Origin: an uncultured Kangiella sp.
Lineage (GTDB): Bacteria; Pseudomonadota; Gammaproteobacteria; Enterobacterales; Kangiellaceae
NCBI GenBank assembly: GCA_950096615.1
Contig: CATNCP010000022.1
Location: 1-47,684 of the forward strand
Length of the DNA: 47,684 nucleotides
Direction: 5' to 3'
Shown in pieces: positions 32,543-42,515 of this stretch. The first letter of the stretch is position 1; each line of letters begins with the position of its first letter. The notes beneath the pieces are model-generated. The model was given only the letters and a program-made list of their open reading frames with translations. It made no database searches and was not told the origin of the DNA. The translations under genes and the position numbers were made by a program.

Positions 32543-32554
32543 TCGTTGCTCCAC

Positions 32555-33607
32555 TTAAGTTTTTAGACTTTGCGGGTCAAGACTGGCTAGGACCTTACTA
32601 ACCGGAGTCGGTAGTCCTATTTCTGCAGTTTTTTGCTGCGTTTTCTTTTGCAAGAAGTCGAGCGCAAAGTGGTTGAATTCGTTGGGCTCCATGATACCTG
32701 TGTTGGGAAGCTTTTTCACTAGCAATGGTTGCACTTCTAAGTCGTAGTGACTGAATTTATGGATAAAACTGTCTAGTTTTTGTTCATGCTTAGGTTCTTC
32801 AACTGACTTTTCCAGTTCAGGGAAGCACCAGAGGCCGCCCCAAATGCCGGATGGTGGGCGTTTGTGCAGTATGACTTGTGCATTTTCTAAGCAAATCAGC
32901 CAGTATACAGATCGCTTGGGCCGGGCTTTTTTGGGTTTTTTACCGGGAAGTTGAGCAATTTTCTCATGTTCCAATGCGTAACATTGCTCCGACAGCGGGC
33001 ACTGTTCGCACTTGGGCTTTGTGCGCGTACAAACGACAGCTCCTAGATCCATCATGGCTTGGTTGTATTGAGCCGTATTTTCTTGTGGTGTGTTTTCTTC
33101 AGCACGCTGCCACAAGGCCTTCAGCACCGATGATTTACCGGCCCATCCCTCGATACCGTAGCAGCGGGCGAGTACTCGCTTTACATTGCCATCAAGAATC
33201 GCGCTAGGCTCGTCGAAAGCAAAAGCGGCAATGGCGCCAGCAGTTGAACGACCGACGCCTGGAAGGGTTTCAATGTCGGCTGGAGTTTGTGGAAATTGGC
33301 CGTCAAACTCTTCAGCCACCATCTTTGCCGCTTGGTGCAGGTTACGGGCGCGACTGTAATAGCCAAGTCCACTCCACAAGTGCATCACTTCATCACTGGT
33401 TGCTTCAGCGAGTTGGGCAATAGTCGGGAAGCGCCGCAAAAAGGTGTCGTAATAAGGTATGACGGTGGTGACTTGGGTTTGCTGCAACATGATCTCCGAC
33501 AACCAAATTCGATAGGCGTCTTTGGTGCCTTGCCAAGGCAAGTGTTTGCGTCCATGCTGGCGATAGTAATTAATTACTTTTTGCTGAAACTCGGTTGCTG
33601 ACCACAT
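32555..33607 (-). CDS. mutY: A/G-specific adenine DNA glycosylase MutY
   Basis: This 350-residue enzyme removes adenine mispaired with 8-oxoguanine. The helix-hairpin-helix reads LPGVGRSTAGAIAAFAF with the catalytic Asp in ILDGNVKRV. The iron-sulfur loop CTRTKPKCEQCPLSEQC holds four Cys in the usual spacing. A C-terminal NUDIX-like MutT domain (about 235-345) recognises the oxidised base. It starts ATG-TGG at 33607 and is followed at once by yggX. Confidence 0.94.
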   Translation of the reverse strand: MWSATEFQQKVINYYRQHGRKHLPWQGTKDAYRIWLSEIMLQQTQVTTVIPYYDTFLRRFPTIAQLAEATSDEVMHLWSGLGYYSRARNLHQAAKMVAEEFDGQFPQTPADIETLPGVGRSTAGAIAAFAFDEPSAILDGNVKRVLARCYGIEGWAGKSSVLKALWQRAEENTPQENTAQYNQAMMDLGAVVCTRTKPKCEQCPLSEQCYALEHEKIAQLPGKKPKKARPKRSVYWLICLENAQVILHKRPPSGIWGGLWCFPELEKSVEEPKHEQKLDSFIHKFSHYDLEVQPLLVKKLPNTGIMEPNEFNHFALDFLQKKTQQKTAEIGLPTPVSKVLASLDPQSLKT

Positions 33608-33619
33608 GAATGTTAACCA

Positions 33620-35449
33620 TTAGAAGTCGTAAAGAATCGGCAGGATAATCGACAATGATATCCACATCAAGACGACTAATGGCACACCGACTTTAACAAA
33701 GTCGGAGAATTTATAACCACCAGCATTCATCACCAGCAAGTTAGTTTTATACGCCATTGGTGTGGCAAAGCTCATGTTTGCGCCGAACAGTACCGCGATA
33801 ACGAAAGGTTCTGGCGGCAGATTCAACTGGGTCGCCACGCTGACTGCAATCGGCGTGCCGATAACCGCTGCGGCATTGTTCGATACTACATTGGTCAGAA
33901 TAGCCAGTAGCAGCATGAGGCCACTCAGCAATACTGCGGGCGGAGCACCATGCAGCACGGAGACGAAGGCCTGTGCTAAATATTCTGCTGCGCCAGTTTC
34001 CGTCATGCCGATACCCAAAGCCAAACTGGCGGCGACAATTAAGACCACGGGTGCGCTGAGTGCATTCATGGCATCGCGCCATGTGATGCAGTGAGTCAGA
34101 ATCATTAACAAGGCACCGCCCAAGGCACTAACGGCAATAGGCAGTAGGCCAACTGCGGCAAACAGAATGACCAACCCCATAATGATTAAGGCTCTTGGTG
34201 CACGGTGTGAGCGTGGTAAGTCGGTGGTTGCATCAAGCACCAGAATGTCACCACGTTTTTTAAACTCGGCAATTTCACTTTGGCCGCCTTGAACCAACAA
34301 TACGTCACCAACATGCAGCGTGACTTTGCCCAAACCTTTGTTGTGCATATCAACCACGCGATCTGCGCGATGCAGGGCGATGGCGACCAAACCATATTGG
34401 TTCATGAAGCTAACGTCTTTGAGCGAGCGACCAGCCAACGGGGAACCTGGGGTTACCACCAGTTCAGACAGCTGCTGATTTTCAGCTGTGAGGGGATGGT
34501 CTTCACTAACTTCTTGGCCGGACTTATAAAGTCGAGCGCCCAATACTTGTTCATATTCTTTTAAGCGATCAGGGGAATCGGTAACGCGAAGTTTGTCGCC
34601 AGCACGGATGATCGCATCAGGCATGGGCATAATGGTGGCGTCTGAACCACGGTGAATACGAGTCACTTTCATCATGCCATCTGTCTTACCTATGACTTCA
34701 GCTAGGGGCTTACCGTCAGCAAAAGAATCGTTGTTGATATGCAGTTGTGCGGTAAAGATTCGGGGAGATGTATTTTTCATCAAGGCTTGGCGCTCAGGTG
34801 TGATCTTGGGCGCGACGAGCCATAAATAGACCACGGCAATAGCTCCCGCCATAGCTGCTGGGAGCATAAAGTCGAACATACCAAAGCGTTCAAGCCCTAA
34901 GTCGGCGGCGACAGAAACAACCAGTAAGTTGGTCGAAGTACCAATCGTGGTGGCCATACCGCCCACGATTGTGGCAAAACCCATGGGTAATAATAGACCT
35001 GAAGGGCTACGATTGGAGCGTACAGCAACACTGATTAAAATCGGTAAAAGTAAGACAACGATCGGCGTATTGTTAACAAATGCGCTCAATATGCCTGCAA
35101 TGAGTAAGGTAAGTAATAGCGAAAAAAGCGGGGCAGTTTTCCAGATTCGTGCCAAGAAACGGCCGATCGGTTCTAAGGCGCCAGTTCTAACCAAGCCTTG
35201 GCCCGCAACCATCAACGCACATACAGCGACCAATGCTTCATGACCAAAGCCACTAAAGAACTGCATTGGTTCGAGGAGACCATTGAAGTTATGGAATGGT
35301 GCGAAGGTAAAGCCCATGGTTAAGACCAACAGCACGATTACGCAGGATGTCTCCAGCGGTATGTCATCGCGTCGGAATAAATACAAGGCAAAAACCGTCA
35401 GCAACAGCACAAAAAGTGCATGCCCATTCGGTAAATCCGGAAATGGCAT
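33620..35449 (-). CDS. SLC13/DASS-family transporter with two TrkA-C (RCK_C) domains
   Basis: This protein of about 609 residues has roughly 12 membrane helices split by a soluble domain (residues about 215-415) with two RCK_C-like segments, one ending RVTDSPDRL and one LRxxDVLLVQGG. The helices carry NNTPIVVLLLPI, GTSTNLLVVS and a second SNNAAAVIGTPIAVSVA, the repeat halves of the DASS fold. It likely imports an anion such as a dicarboxylate or sulfate with Na+. I chose ATG 35449, preceded by AGGAG; the frame is open upstream to a TTG at 35506. Confidence 0.85.
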   Translation of the reverse strand: MPFPDLPNGHALFVLLLTVFALYLFRRDDIPLETSCVIVLLVLTMGFTFAPFHNFNGLLEPMQFFSGFGHEALVAVCALMVAGQGLVRTGALEPIGRFLARIWKTAPLFSLLLTLLIAGILSAFVNNTPIVVLLLPILISVAVRSNRSPSGLLLPMGFATIVGGMATTIGTSTNLLVVSVAADLGLERFGMFDFMLPAAMAGAIAVVYLWLVAPKITPERQALMKNTSPRIFTAQLHINNDSFADGKPLAEVIGKTDGMMKVTRIHRGSDATIMPMPDAIIRAGDKLRVTDSPDRLKEYEQVLGARLYKSGQEVSEDHPLTAENQQLSELVVTPGSPLAGRSLKDVSFMNQYGLVAIALHRADRVVDMHNKGLGKVTLHVGDVLLVQGGQSEIAEFKKRGDILVLDATTDLPRSHRAPRALIIMGLVILFAAVGLLPIAVSALGGALLMILTHCITWRDAMNALSAPVVLIVAASLALGIGMTETGAAEYLAQAFVSVLHGAPPAVLLSGLMLLLAILTNVVSNNAAAVIGTPIAVSVATQLNLPPEPFVIAVLFGANMSFATPMAYKTNLLVMNAGGYKFSDFVKVGVPLVVLMWISLSIILPILYDF

Positions 35450-35602
35450 TCCTCTCCTAACTCCTAATCTTTTTTCGTTATTTTTCTTGAGTTTGTCTAT
35501 AAGCAAACTCTAAAACCCGAATGAACCACCTTACTGATTTGACTATATTTTCGCAACGTCTTTGTGGTTCTAAGCACATAATTTACCTCAAACTTTTACA
35601 AT

Positions 35603-36352
35603 ATGGTAAAATCGCTCCCAAGTATTATAGCGTTTATTGAAAAGAGAGCTATCCCTTTGAATTCTGAAGAAAAAAACAAACGTAAAATCCGTAGCTTTGT
35701 GCTGCGCAAAGGCCGTTTAACAAAGGGGCAGCAGCGCGCGATGGACCTTCATTTCCCACGACTAGGGCTTGAATACGACAAGCAACTTTATGACTTCGAG
35801 GCCATCTTTGGTCGCGAAGCGCCTGTGGTGCTAGAAATTGGTTTCGGAATGGGTAAGTCTCTTGCCGAGCAAGCTAGAGATCAACGTGACCATGACTTTA
35901 TCGGAATTGAGGTGCATAACCCCGGAGTCGGTGCATGTTTAGTGTTAGCGGAAGAGTATAACTTAGAGAATATTCGAGTGATTAACCACGATGCGGTTGA
36001 AGTCATAGAGCACTGCATCCCTGACCACAGTCTCGAGCGCATCCAGATCTTTTTCCCTGATCCGTGGCATAAAAAGCGCCATCACAAGCGCCGTATTGTA
36101 CAAACCGAATTTTGTAAGAAGTTACACAAGAAACTTAAGCCAGGCGGTATTCTCCACCTAGCCACTGATTGGGAAAACTACGCAGAACATATGCTCGAAG
36201 TATTGAGTCCTATGTCTGAGTTTAAAAACTTATCGGAAGCTAATGATTTCGTACCACGCCCAGAATCACGGCCTTTAACTAAATTCGAGGTTCGAGGACA
36301 GAATCTTGGGCATGGGGTGTGGGATTTGATGTTTTCAGCGGTAGATTCTTAA
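35603..36352 (+). CDS. trmB: tRNA (guanine-N7-)-methyltransferase TrmB
   Basis: This enzyme methylates G46 of tRNAs using SAM. The binding site is [11 protein letters not shown], followed by [12 protein letters not shown], and the catalytic motif is [15 protein letters not shown]. The C-terminal [16 protein letters not shown] is standard. The frame from ATG 35603 gives 249 residues, but an in-frame TTG at 35657 starts just before [18 protein letters not shown], where the family usually begins, and has an upstream GAGAG. The sequence TATGGTAAAAT around 35610 may be a promoter. The 5' end is thus uncertain. Confidence 0.92.
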   Translation: MVKSLPSIIAFIEKRAIPLNSEEKNKRKIRSFVLRKGRLTKGQQRAMDLHFPRLGLEYDKQLYDFEAIFGREAPVVLEIGFGMGKSLAEQARDQRDHDFIGIEVHNPGVGACLVLAEEYNLENIRVINHDAVEVIEHCIPDHSLERIQIFFPDPWHKKRHHKRRIVQTEFCKKLHKKLKPGGILHLATDWENYAEHMLEVLSPMSEFKNLSEANDFVPRPESRPLTKFEVRGQNLGHGVWDLMFSAVDS

Positions 36353-36388
36353 AACCTATAGCTGAAATGTTACTAAGGGAAGAACGTA

Positions 36389-37177
36389 ATGGAAAAGCTA
36401 AAGTTTGATGATTATCTAGATGAAAGGCCGAAGCCAAAAGGGATCGATGTTCTTTGTGGGTTGAAACACTTCGCTATCATAACCTATGCAGTGCCACCAG
36501 AGAGGTTTAATGGATTATTCCCTGAGCGTTTTAAATTAGATACCGTAGATATAGAAGGCCAGCCAAGAGCGCTTATTTCGGTAGTGCCCTTTATTGATGT
36601 AGACTTTACTTCGGCTGTATTTCCTTTCCCTAAGTTCCAAATGGGGCAGACAAATTACCGAATCTATATTATTGATCAAAATACTAATGAACGCTGTGTA
36701 TGGTTTATTGGTACAACCTTGGATTCGTGGACGCTGTGCGTACCAAGATATTTATGGGACCTACCTTGGTTTTCGGGACGTGTTGATTTTGACTGTGAGT
36801 TTGATAATGAAGCCAAGATCTATAAAAGCTATAAAATGACTACCGAAGCTGACTGGGCACCAGCGAATGTTCATATAAGTCAAAGCTCAGAAGATGAAAT
36901 GAACCTCTTAGGCTTTCCCGATACTGAAACAGGTTTAGTTTATTTGACGCACCCACTAGCTGGTTTTTACTTTAGAAGAGATGGAAAGCTAGGAACTTAT
37001 AGAGTTTGGCATAAGAAGTTAGAAGTTAAGCCTGCAACACTACAATCAGCAGATTTCGGTTTACTAACTCGGATGGGATTAGTAACTAAAGAGGAGCAGC
37101 AAGTGCCTCATAGTGTATTGATTGAGCCGATAAACGAATTCACTATTTTCCTGCCTCCAAAGATTTTGAACAAGTGA
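36389..37177 (+). CDS. DUF2071-family protein (acetoacetate-decarboxylase-like fold)
   Basis: This 262-residue protein resembles the DUF2071/YqjF family: VPPERFNGLFPERFKLDT, GQPRALISVVPF, then QTNYRIYI and WFIGTTLDSWTLCVPRYLWDLPW. No signal peptide or membrane segment is seen. The catalytic Lys of acetoacetate decarboxylase is not obvious, so the biochemical function is unknown. GGGAAGAACG precedes the ATG. The gene lies alone between trmB and a lipoprotein gene on the other strand. Confidence 0.65.
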   Translation: MEKLKFDDYLDERPKPKGIDVLCGLKHFAIITYAVPPERFNGLFPERFKLDTVDIEGQPRALISVVPFIDVDFTSAVFPFPKFQMGQTNYRIYIIDQNTNERCVWFIGTTLDSWTLCVPRYLWDLPWFSGRVDFDCEFDNEAKIYKSYKMTTEADWAPANVHISQSSEDEMNLLGFPDTETGLVYLTHPLAGFYFRRDGKLGTYRVWHKKLEVKPATLQSADFGLLTRMGLVTKEEQQVPHSVLIEPINEFTIFLPPKILNK

Positions 37178-37181
37178 ACGA

Positions 37182-37199
37182 GGTGGGCCTAGGCCCACC
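37182..37199. terminator. 18-bp perfect palindrome between convergent genes
   Basis: GGTGGGCCTAGGCCCACC is a perfect palindrome lying between the DUF2071 stop and the META-lipoprotein stop. It can form a strong hairpin for both directions, although no T-run follows. Confidence 0.5.
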
Positions 37200-37215
37200 A
37201 AATAAAGTTAGTTTA

Positions 37216-38313
37216 TCACTGTCTTGCAGTAATGGTCTTTCCGCTTTCTGTGGTAAGAATCAAAGCACCATAACCGTCGATGTCGTATCGTGTGACCTTG
37301 CTTAGAGTATCTAAGAACTTTTGCTCTTGATTCATCAGAGCTGGGGCGCAAGCTTTTAACGTTCCCATTGGCGCTTTAAAGGTTAAGGTTTCCCCAGTTA
37401 GCTCATAAGCTGCGCTATAGCTATTACAAGAAGAAATGCCGTAGGCGCGTCCTTCTGAGTCAAAATTAATGGTGACCCGTGAGTTATCAATAATACCGCT
37501 CTTAGCGATATCTTCGACTACCCATTCTTTCTCCGTTAATAAGTCTAGCGGATCGCCGCCACAGCCTTCGTAAGTTTTTCCATCCAGCGTTAACGTTACT
37601 CGAGCAGGATAAGGCCTGCCAGACATATCGTCGTAGCAAAGCTTACGCTGAACATCAATAATGGCGATGTGTGCTTCCGTTTCGGCGTGGTATTTATAGC
37701 CGCCTTTGTAAGGCTGAGGCACTGGACGCGGCGTGCGGACTGTGTTCTGGCCATAGTTGGTTTGTATTTCAATATGCTCTTGTTCTACTTTGACTAACCA
37801 GCCAGGTTCATTGCCGCGGGCGGTAAAAGGCAGTGGATATTTTGAGTCGACTTTAGGGTCTACTGTGCCTGATTTGACACGTTCTAACATGATATCACCC
37901 ATGTCGTGGGACATGCCTTCGGTATCGATAGTATGACGTGTGGTGGATATCCACATAAGTTGGCCGTTAGCGTCTTCCAGCCTAGCGTGAAGCGAATAAA
38001 TATGTCGTGGATTTAATTTCTTTTTCGGTACTTCCAATGTCACGCTAAGAGGAAGCTGGACGTCATCGCCAAGGCCAATAATTTCTTCGCTCAATACTTC
38101 AGCCGCTTTATCAGCGATAGACACGTCCTGAACCGTCGCGGTTAAGGTACTGCCGTTAGGTGCGAGCATTTTTTCGCGGTACATTAATTCGGCAGTGACC
38201 GTGAAGTTCGATGATTGGACTTGTGGAGGATTGTTACTGGCGACTTCTTTTTTGCAGCCAGCCAAAGCAAGCAGCGCTATGGCTGAAACCATTAACGTCA
38301 ATGTATATTTCAT
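37216..38313 (-). CDS. Lipoprotein with YbaY-like and META domains
   Basis: This protein of about 365 residues has a lipoprotein signal (lipobox LALAGC). A YbaY-like domain follows (about 38-150: FTVTAELMYREKMLAPNGSTLTATVQD and similar). A middle domain of the COG3650 type contains FTARGNEPGWLVKVE and RKLCYDDMSGRPYPARV, and a C-terminal META/HslJ domain contains WVVEDIAKSG and ISSCNSYSAAYELT. These domains occur in envelope stress lipoproteins. ATG 38313 has AGGA at seven bases; a second in-frame ATG lies six bases upstream. Confidence 0.82.
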   Translation of the reverse strand: MKYTLTLMVSAIALLALAGCKKEVASNNPPQVQSSNFTVTAELMYREKMLAPNGSTLTATVQDVSIADKAAEVLSEEIIGLGDDVQLPLSVTLEVPKKKLNPRHIYSLHARLEDANGQLMWISTTRHTIDTEGMSHDMGDIMLERVKSGTVDPKVDSKYPLPFTARGNEPGWLVKVEQEHIEIQTNYGQNTVRTPRPVPQPYKGGYKYHAETEAHIAIIDVQRKLCYDDMSGRPYPARVTLTLDGKTYEGCGGDPLDLLTEKEWVVEDIAKSGIIDNSRVTINFDSEGRAYGISSCNSYSAAYELTGETLTFKAPMGTLKACAPALMNQEQKFLDTLSKVTRYDIDGYGALILTTESGKTITARQ

Positions 38314-38416
38314 AATCATATCCTAGAGTTAGAAATAGGGACCTGTTGAACACCTATGAGTATATCTTGCCATATTAACGGCAGTGAGTGCTAATAGGGT
38401 TAATTATTGATGAAAA

Positions 38417-39643
38417 TTATAACTGCTTGAACTGTATGCTCGCTGAATCTTTTTCTAGGGTTGAGTTATCGTTTGGAATAAATCGTTCTAAGAGTTCGTT
38501 AAGAAACAGGGCACCTTTTTCACTTGGCTTCAATTGTGCTGAAGTATCTTCCAGCAATCCATCGTCGATAGCTGCTTCGAGAGTGGACTGAATGCTGGAG
38601 AGTGGTAGTCCTGTATATTGAGTGAACAGATTTGTTGGGACACCATCAATTAGGCGCAGCGCATTAAGCATGAATTCAAAGGGCAATTCTGGAGAGGGGA
38701 TTGGTGTATCACTGCTGACTTGGTCCCAGGATGCTTGCAGATAATCTTTTGGGTGACGCTTTTTGGTAGTGCGATGGATCTCACCAAGATCAAGGCGAGT
38801 AATTTTTCCGTGCGCGCCAGCGCCAATCCCTAAATAATCACCGAAACGCCAGTAATTCAGGTTATGTTTTGCTCGGAGCTGTGGCGACTTGGTGTAAGCT
38901 GAGGTTTCATACTGTTCATAGCCGTGTTGTGCCAACAGCGCTTGTCCGGCTTCTTGAATGTCCCATAAAACTTCATCGTGAGGTAGCTGAGGCGGCTGTT
39001 GATGAAACAGTGTATTGGGCTCAAGCGTTAATTGGTACCAAGAAATATGGTGTGGCTTGAGGCTAATGGCTTTTTGTAAATCGTCGAGCGCTTGCTCAAC
39101 GGTTTGGTTGGGTAGGCCATGCATTAGGTCTAAATTAAACGAGTCATAACCTGCTTCATGCGCAAACTCAGCAGCGGCTATCGCTTGCTCAGGGTTATGG
39201 ATGCGGCCGAGTTGCTCTAAATGTTGAGCATTGAAACTCTGTACCCCAATCGACAGACGGTTGATGCCTGCTTGTCGGAAGCCTCTAAATTTTTCAGCTT
39301 CAAACGTGCCAGGGTTGGCTTCCATGGTAATTTCGATATCGTTCTCAAAAGGTAAGCGGGCACGAATGGCGCTTATAAGCCGATCAAGCGACTCGGGACT
39401 AAATAAACTCGGTGTGCCACCGCCGATAAAAATACTGTGTAACCGTCGTCCCCAAACCTTAGGCAACTCTTGTTCAAGGTCTTCGATCAGCCGATCAATA
39501 TAAGCTTTCTCCGGCAAATCAAACTCTGTCTGACTATCCGATTTTATGTTCTTGATAGCGTGTGAGTTAAAGTCGCAATAGGGGCACTTACGCACACACC
39601 AAGGGATGTGGATATAGAGCGATAATGGCGGATTGGTTAGCAT
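38417..39643 (-). CDS. hemW: HemW, radical-SAM haem chaperone
   Basis: This 408-residue protein has the HemW radical SAM motif CVRKCPYCDFNSH, with a Cys-x3-Cys-x2-Cys set for the iron-sulfur cluster. IFIGGGTPSLFSPE, ITMEANPGTFE and RLSIGVQSFN follow, and the GIGAGAHGKI segment is also characteristic. It delivers haem to respiratory targets and is not a true coproporphyrinogen oxidase. Its start codon overlaps the rdgB stop by one base, so the two are coupled. Confidence 0.93.
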   Translation of the reverse strand: MLTNPPLSLYIHIPWCVRKCPYCDFNSHAIKNIKSDSQTEFDLPEKAYIDRLIEDLEQELPKVWGRRLHSIFIGGGTPSLFSPESLDRLISAIRARLPFENDIEITMEANPGTFEAEKFRGFRQAGINRLSIGVQSFNAQHLEQLGRIHNPEQAIAAAEFAHEAGYDSFNLDLMHGLPNQTVEQALDDLQKAISLKPHHISWYQLTLEPNTLFHQQPPQLPHDEVLWDIQEAGQALLAQHGYEQYETSAYTKSPQLRAKHNLNYWRFGDYLGIGAGAHGKITRLDLGEIHRTTKKRHPKDYLQASWDQVSSDTPIPSPELPFEFMLNALRLIDGVPTNLFTQYTGLPLSSIQSTLEAAIDDGLLEDTSAQLKPSEKGALFLNELLERFIPNDNSTLEKDSASIQFKQL

Positions 39644-40242
39644 TAAGCGATAGACTCACGAAGTTTAAGCATCAGTTCATTCAACGCTTTACCACGGTGA
39701 CTGATCGCTGCTTTTTGTTCTGGCTGTAGCTGTGCCGCTGAACACTGATGTTCTTCGCACCAGAATAGAGGATCGTAGCCGAAGCCACCATCCCCGACTT
39801 CCTCGGTCATTATGTTTCCTTCCCAAGAACCCTGACAAATGAGGGGCGTTGGATCTTTGGCATGCTTCATAAAAACCAGTACACATTGATAACGTGCGCT
39901 TCGCTCTTCGCTTGGCACGCCTTGAAGCTTCTCAAGTAACAGATCATTGTTAGCTTGATCATCACCGTGTTTTCCTGAGAAGCGCGCGGAGTAAATGCCC
40001 GGCTGTCCATCAAGATAATCCACTTCTATACCTGAGTCGTCCGCAATCGCTGGCAACCCCGTCACCTCAGCAGCATGGCGTGCTTTAATAATAGCGTTCT
40101 CTACGAATGTTGTACCTGTTTCAGGAACGTCTTCAACGTTCAAGTCAGTTTGTGGAATAACCTGTAGTTGAAACTGGGCTAACAGCTGAGTTAGCTCGGC
40201 AACTTTCTTACGGTTTCCGGATGCGAGGACGATTTTTTGCAT
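39643..40242 (-). CDS. rdgB: RdgB, dITP/XTP pyrophosphatase
   Basis: This protein of about 199 residues cleans non-canonical purine nucleotides from the dNTP pool. It starts MQKIVLASGNRKKVAEL, the typical family N-terminus with the substrate-binding SGNxxKxxE. VENAIIKARHAA, ADDSGIEVDYLDGQPGIYSARF and DGGFGYDPLFW follow, all matching RdgB. I chose ATG 40242; an in-frame start 48 bases upstream would add 16 unlikely residues. It precedes hemW with a one-base overlap. Confidence 0.93.
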   Translation of the reverse strand: MQKIVLASGNRKKVAELTQLLAQFQLQVIPQTDLNVEDVPETGTTFVENAIIKARHAAEVTGLPAIADDSGIEVDYLDGQPGIYSARFSGKHGDDQANNDLLLEKLQGVPSEERSARYQCVLVFMKHAKDPTPLICQGSWEGNIMTEEVGDGGFGYDPLFWCEEHQCSAAQLQPEQKAAISHRGKALNELMLKLRESIA

Positions 40243-40283
40243 GGATGTGTGATCGTGATTGAGAATGGAGATAATTATAACGT

Positions 40284-40317
40284 AAACCACCGCAGAATAG
40301 AGTAACTACGGTGGTTT
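40284..40317 (-). terminator. Terminator after the DUF4426 gene
   Basis: AAACCACCG pairs with CGGTGGTTT around a 16-base loop, between the DUF4426 stop and the rdgB start. A short T-run exists on the plus strand and four A on the other. The wide loop makes it only moderately convincing. Confidence 0.45.
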
Positions 40318-40330
40318 TAATCTCGATGAT

Positions 40331-40792
40331 TTAATCGGCGTAAAACTTTTGGCTTAGATTGATGCTAACCGGTCTTTCATAGCCTGGAATATTGATAGTG
40401 AACTCCAAATCCATATTCTCTTCATCACGGAATTGGAAGTCAGCTAAATAATAAACCGCATCGCCTTCGATAACTTCTTTAAACCCGAGTTCTTGTAGCT
40501 GTGACAAGTTGTTGGTGGCGCGCCCGCGCATAGCGACTTTAAGCGCTTTGTCTTTGCCTTGTTCAACGACTTTGTGCACCGATACGTTAAGTAACCCAGT
40601 GTACTTGCTACGTTGAACCTTATACTGCACCGCCGTTTCTGGCTGGATAAAGGAGCTATTGAATGCGTTATAGTGAATGATGTAATCATCAACTCGTTTT
40701 TCACCAGCGTCACTTTGCGGGCTGCTGACTAACGCAATTACTCCTAAGGATACTGCTAACAATAAGCTTTTCGTTTTCAATAGGTATTTCAT
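40331..40792 (-). CDS. DUF4426 periplasmic protein
   Basis: This 153-residue protein has a signal peptide (LLAVSLGVIALVSSPQSDA) and the DUF4426 pattern: YIIHYNAFNSSFIQPETA, VHKVVEQG, and a C-terminal block ending VSINLSQKFYAD. The role is unknown. The gene keeps the conserved position close to rdgB and the yggT-proC cluster, as in pseudomonads. Confidence 0.78.
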   Translation of the reverse strand: MKYLLKTKSLLLAVSLGVIALVSSPQSDAGEKRVDDYIIHYNAFNSSFIQPETAVQYKVQRSKYTGLLNVSVHKVVEQGKDKALKVAMRGRATNNLSQLQELGFKEVIEGDAVYYLADFQFRDEENMDLEFTINIPGYERPVSINLSQKFYAD

Positions 40793-40903
40793 TGTGGTCT
40801 CCTATCTCCTTCGCCTTATTAACAGGCTGTAACTATAAGATAACAAAAAGCCCTGAATGTTTCAGCGAATCTGACTACTTTTCATTAAACTCTATGAGTT
40901 TGG

Positions 40904-41491
40904 TTAGCCTGTAATTAAACTGACGCCTAAGCGATATAAGCCATCTTGTAAGAACCATAAGCCAAACAAAATAATCATGGGGGACAAATCGATTGACCCA
41001 GCTATCGGCGGTATGATCTTTTGTACGGGACGCAAAATCGGGCGTGTGACTTGGTATAAAAATGCTACACCAGGATGATAGCGGCCACCGCTCATAAAGC
41101 TGGCGATCATCAGACCTAAGAATAATATCAGTAGCATGTTAGTAATAATCATCACTAACCCGCCCATAGCCGGAGCGCCTTGCATCATCAGTCCGATAAG
41201 AATACCGAGAGTCATGGCTTCCGTCGGAAGCGTGACGTATACCGTGGAGATGATGACAAATTTAATGGAAATGATGACCATGGCGACCACAAAGCTAGCG
41301 GTACTAAAGCGGCCTAGATCAGGAATAATGCGCCGCAGAGGGTTAATCACCGGCGAAGTAAACCGATGAATAAACTGCGAAATTGGATTATGAAAATCCG
41401 CCTGCCCTAGCTGTAGTAACAGGCGAATCAAAAACATCATCACCAACAGGTTGGAGAGATGTTCTAGTAGTGTGAAAGTAAAGTTATTCAT
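40904..41491 (-). CDS. yggT: YggT-family membrane protein
   Basis: This 195-residue protein has two YggT domains, each with a hydrophobic pair. The repeat motif is ISQFIHRFTSPVINPLRRIIPD and, in the second half, FLYQVTRPILRPVQKIIPP, both with the conserved Pro-rich turn. Around four to six membrane helices are present. Its role is linked to osmotic stress and cell division in some bacteria. It lies downstream of proC on the same strand, a widely conserved pairing. Confidence 0.88.
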   Translation of the reverse strand: MNNFTFTLLEHLSNLLVMMFLIRLLLQLGQADFHNPISQFIHRFTSPVINPLRRIIPDLGRFSTASFVVAMVIISIKFVIISTVYVTLPTEAMTLGILIGLMMQGAPAMGGLVMIITNMLLILFLGLMIASFMSGGRYHPGVAFLYQVTRPILRPVQKIIPPIAGSIDLSPMIILFGLWFLQDGLYRLGVSLITG

Positions 41492-41532
41492 GAATGTATT
41501 GGCTCAAAATAGTATTAGTCAGGGTTTTACCA

Positions 41533-42381
41533 CTATTGATTGGCGATTTCAGCTAATTCTTTGGCACGCTTAACCGACGCCTCAAGAGCCTTTTTCACGA
41601 TTTCAGGAAGTTTATGCTCATTTAGCGTGTCGAGCGCCGCTGCTGTGGTGCCTCCCGGAGAAGTCACGTTGCGACGTAGTTGCCCAATTTCCATATCATC
41701 ATTTTGCTGAACCATTGCCGCTGCGCCTAACGCTGTTTGCGCTGCCAATTCGCGCGCAGTTGCTTCGGGTAAGCCGAGTTCGATACCTGTTTGGACGACT
41801 GATTCCATAAACAGGAAATAATGTGCTGGACCACTGCCCGATACCGCGGTGACTGAATCGATTAAGTTTTCTTCATCAACCCAAACACTGATGCCGACGG
41901 CTTCGAAAATGGCACTTGTGGCTTCGCGCTGCTGCTCGGTGACTTTGTCATTGGCATAAAGCCCTGTCGCGCCATAACCAATTAAACTAGGCGTGTTCGG
42001 CATACTTCGAACGACAGGGGTGTCTGCTCCCAAAATATTATTCAAGGTTTCGCAGGTAACGCCTGCCGCTACTGAGATGGCGCACTTCTGGCTCAAGTCC
42101 ATATCTTTGAAGTCAGCACAAGCGCTCGACATGATGTGAGGCTTTACGGACAATAATAGATATTCAACATTATTTGCGACTTCAGCATTATCGTGGGTAA
42201 TATTTAAGTTCGGGTACTTTTCTTTTAACGCGTCTAATTTACCCGCGCTCGGGTTACTCACGTAAATGCTTTCCGCTGGTAGCCCTGATTGAATCAATCC
42301 GCCTAGAATACTTGCAGCCATGTTGCCTGCGCCGATAAAGCCTACTTTCGCTTTGCCTAATAATTCGATGGAATCAGTCAT
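41533..42381 (-). CDS. proC: Pyrroline-5-carboxylate reductase
   Basis: This 282-residue enzyme makes proline from pyrroline-5-carboxylate with NAD(P)H. The N-terminal dinucleotide site reads VGFIGAGNMAASILGGL. VVRSMPNTPSLIGYGATGLY and the C-terminal block AVSGSGPAHYFLFMES and NVTSPGGTTAAAL are standard ProC landmarks. It lies between yggS and yggT on the same strand and is the final enzyme of proline synthesis. Confidence 0.95.
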   Translation of the reverse strand: MTDSIELLGKAKVGFIGAGNMAASILGGLIQSGLPAESIYVSNPSAGKLDALKEKYPNLNITHDNAEVANNVEYLLLSVKPHIMSSACADFKDMDLSQKCAISVAAGVTCETLNNILGADTPVVRSMPNTPSLIGYGATGLYANDKVTEQQREATSAIFEAVGISVWVDEENLIDSVTAVSGSGPAHYFLFMESVVQTGIELGLPEATARELAAQTALGAAAMVQQNDDMEIGQLRRNVTSPGGTTAAALDTLNEHKLPEIVKKALEASVKRAKELAEIANQ

Positions 42382-42515
42382 AAATGCCTGTTTTGATGGT
42401 TGGCGTCCGTCTACTACGAACGCAGTGAATGTGAATACCTCATTAATCCTATAGTCATGAGGGTTAATGCTTAGAATTCAACGCCTTAATTGAAGTAAGT
42501 TTTCGCTGCAAAGCC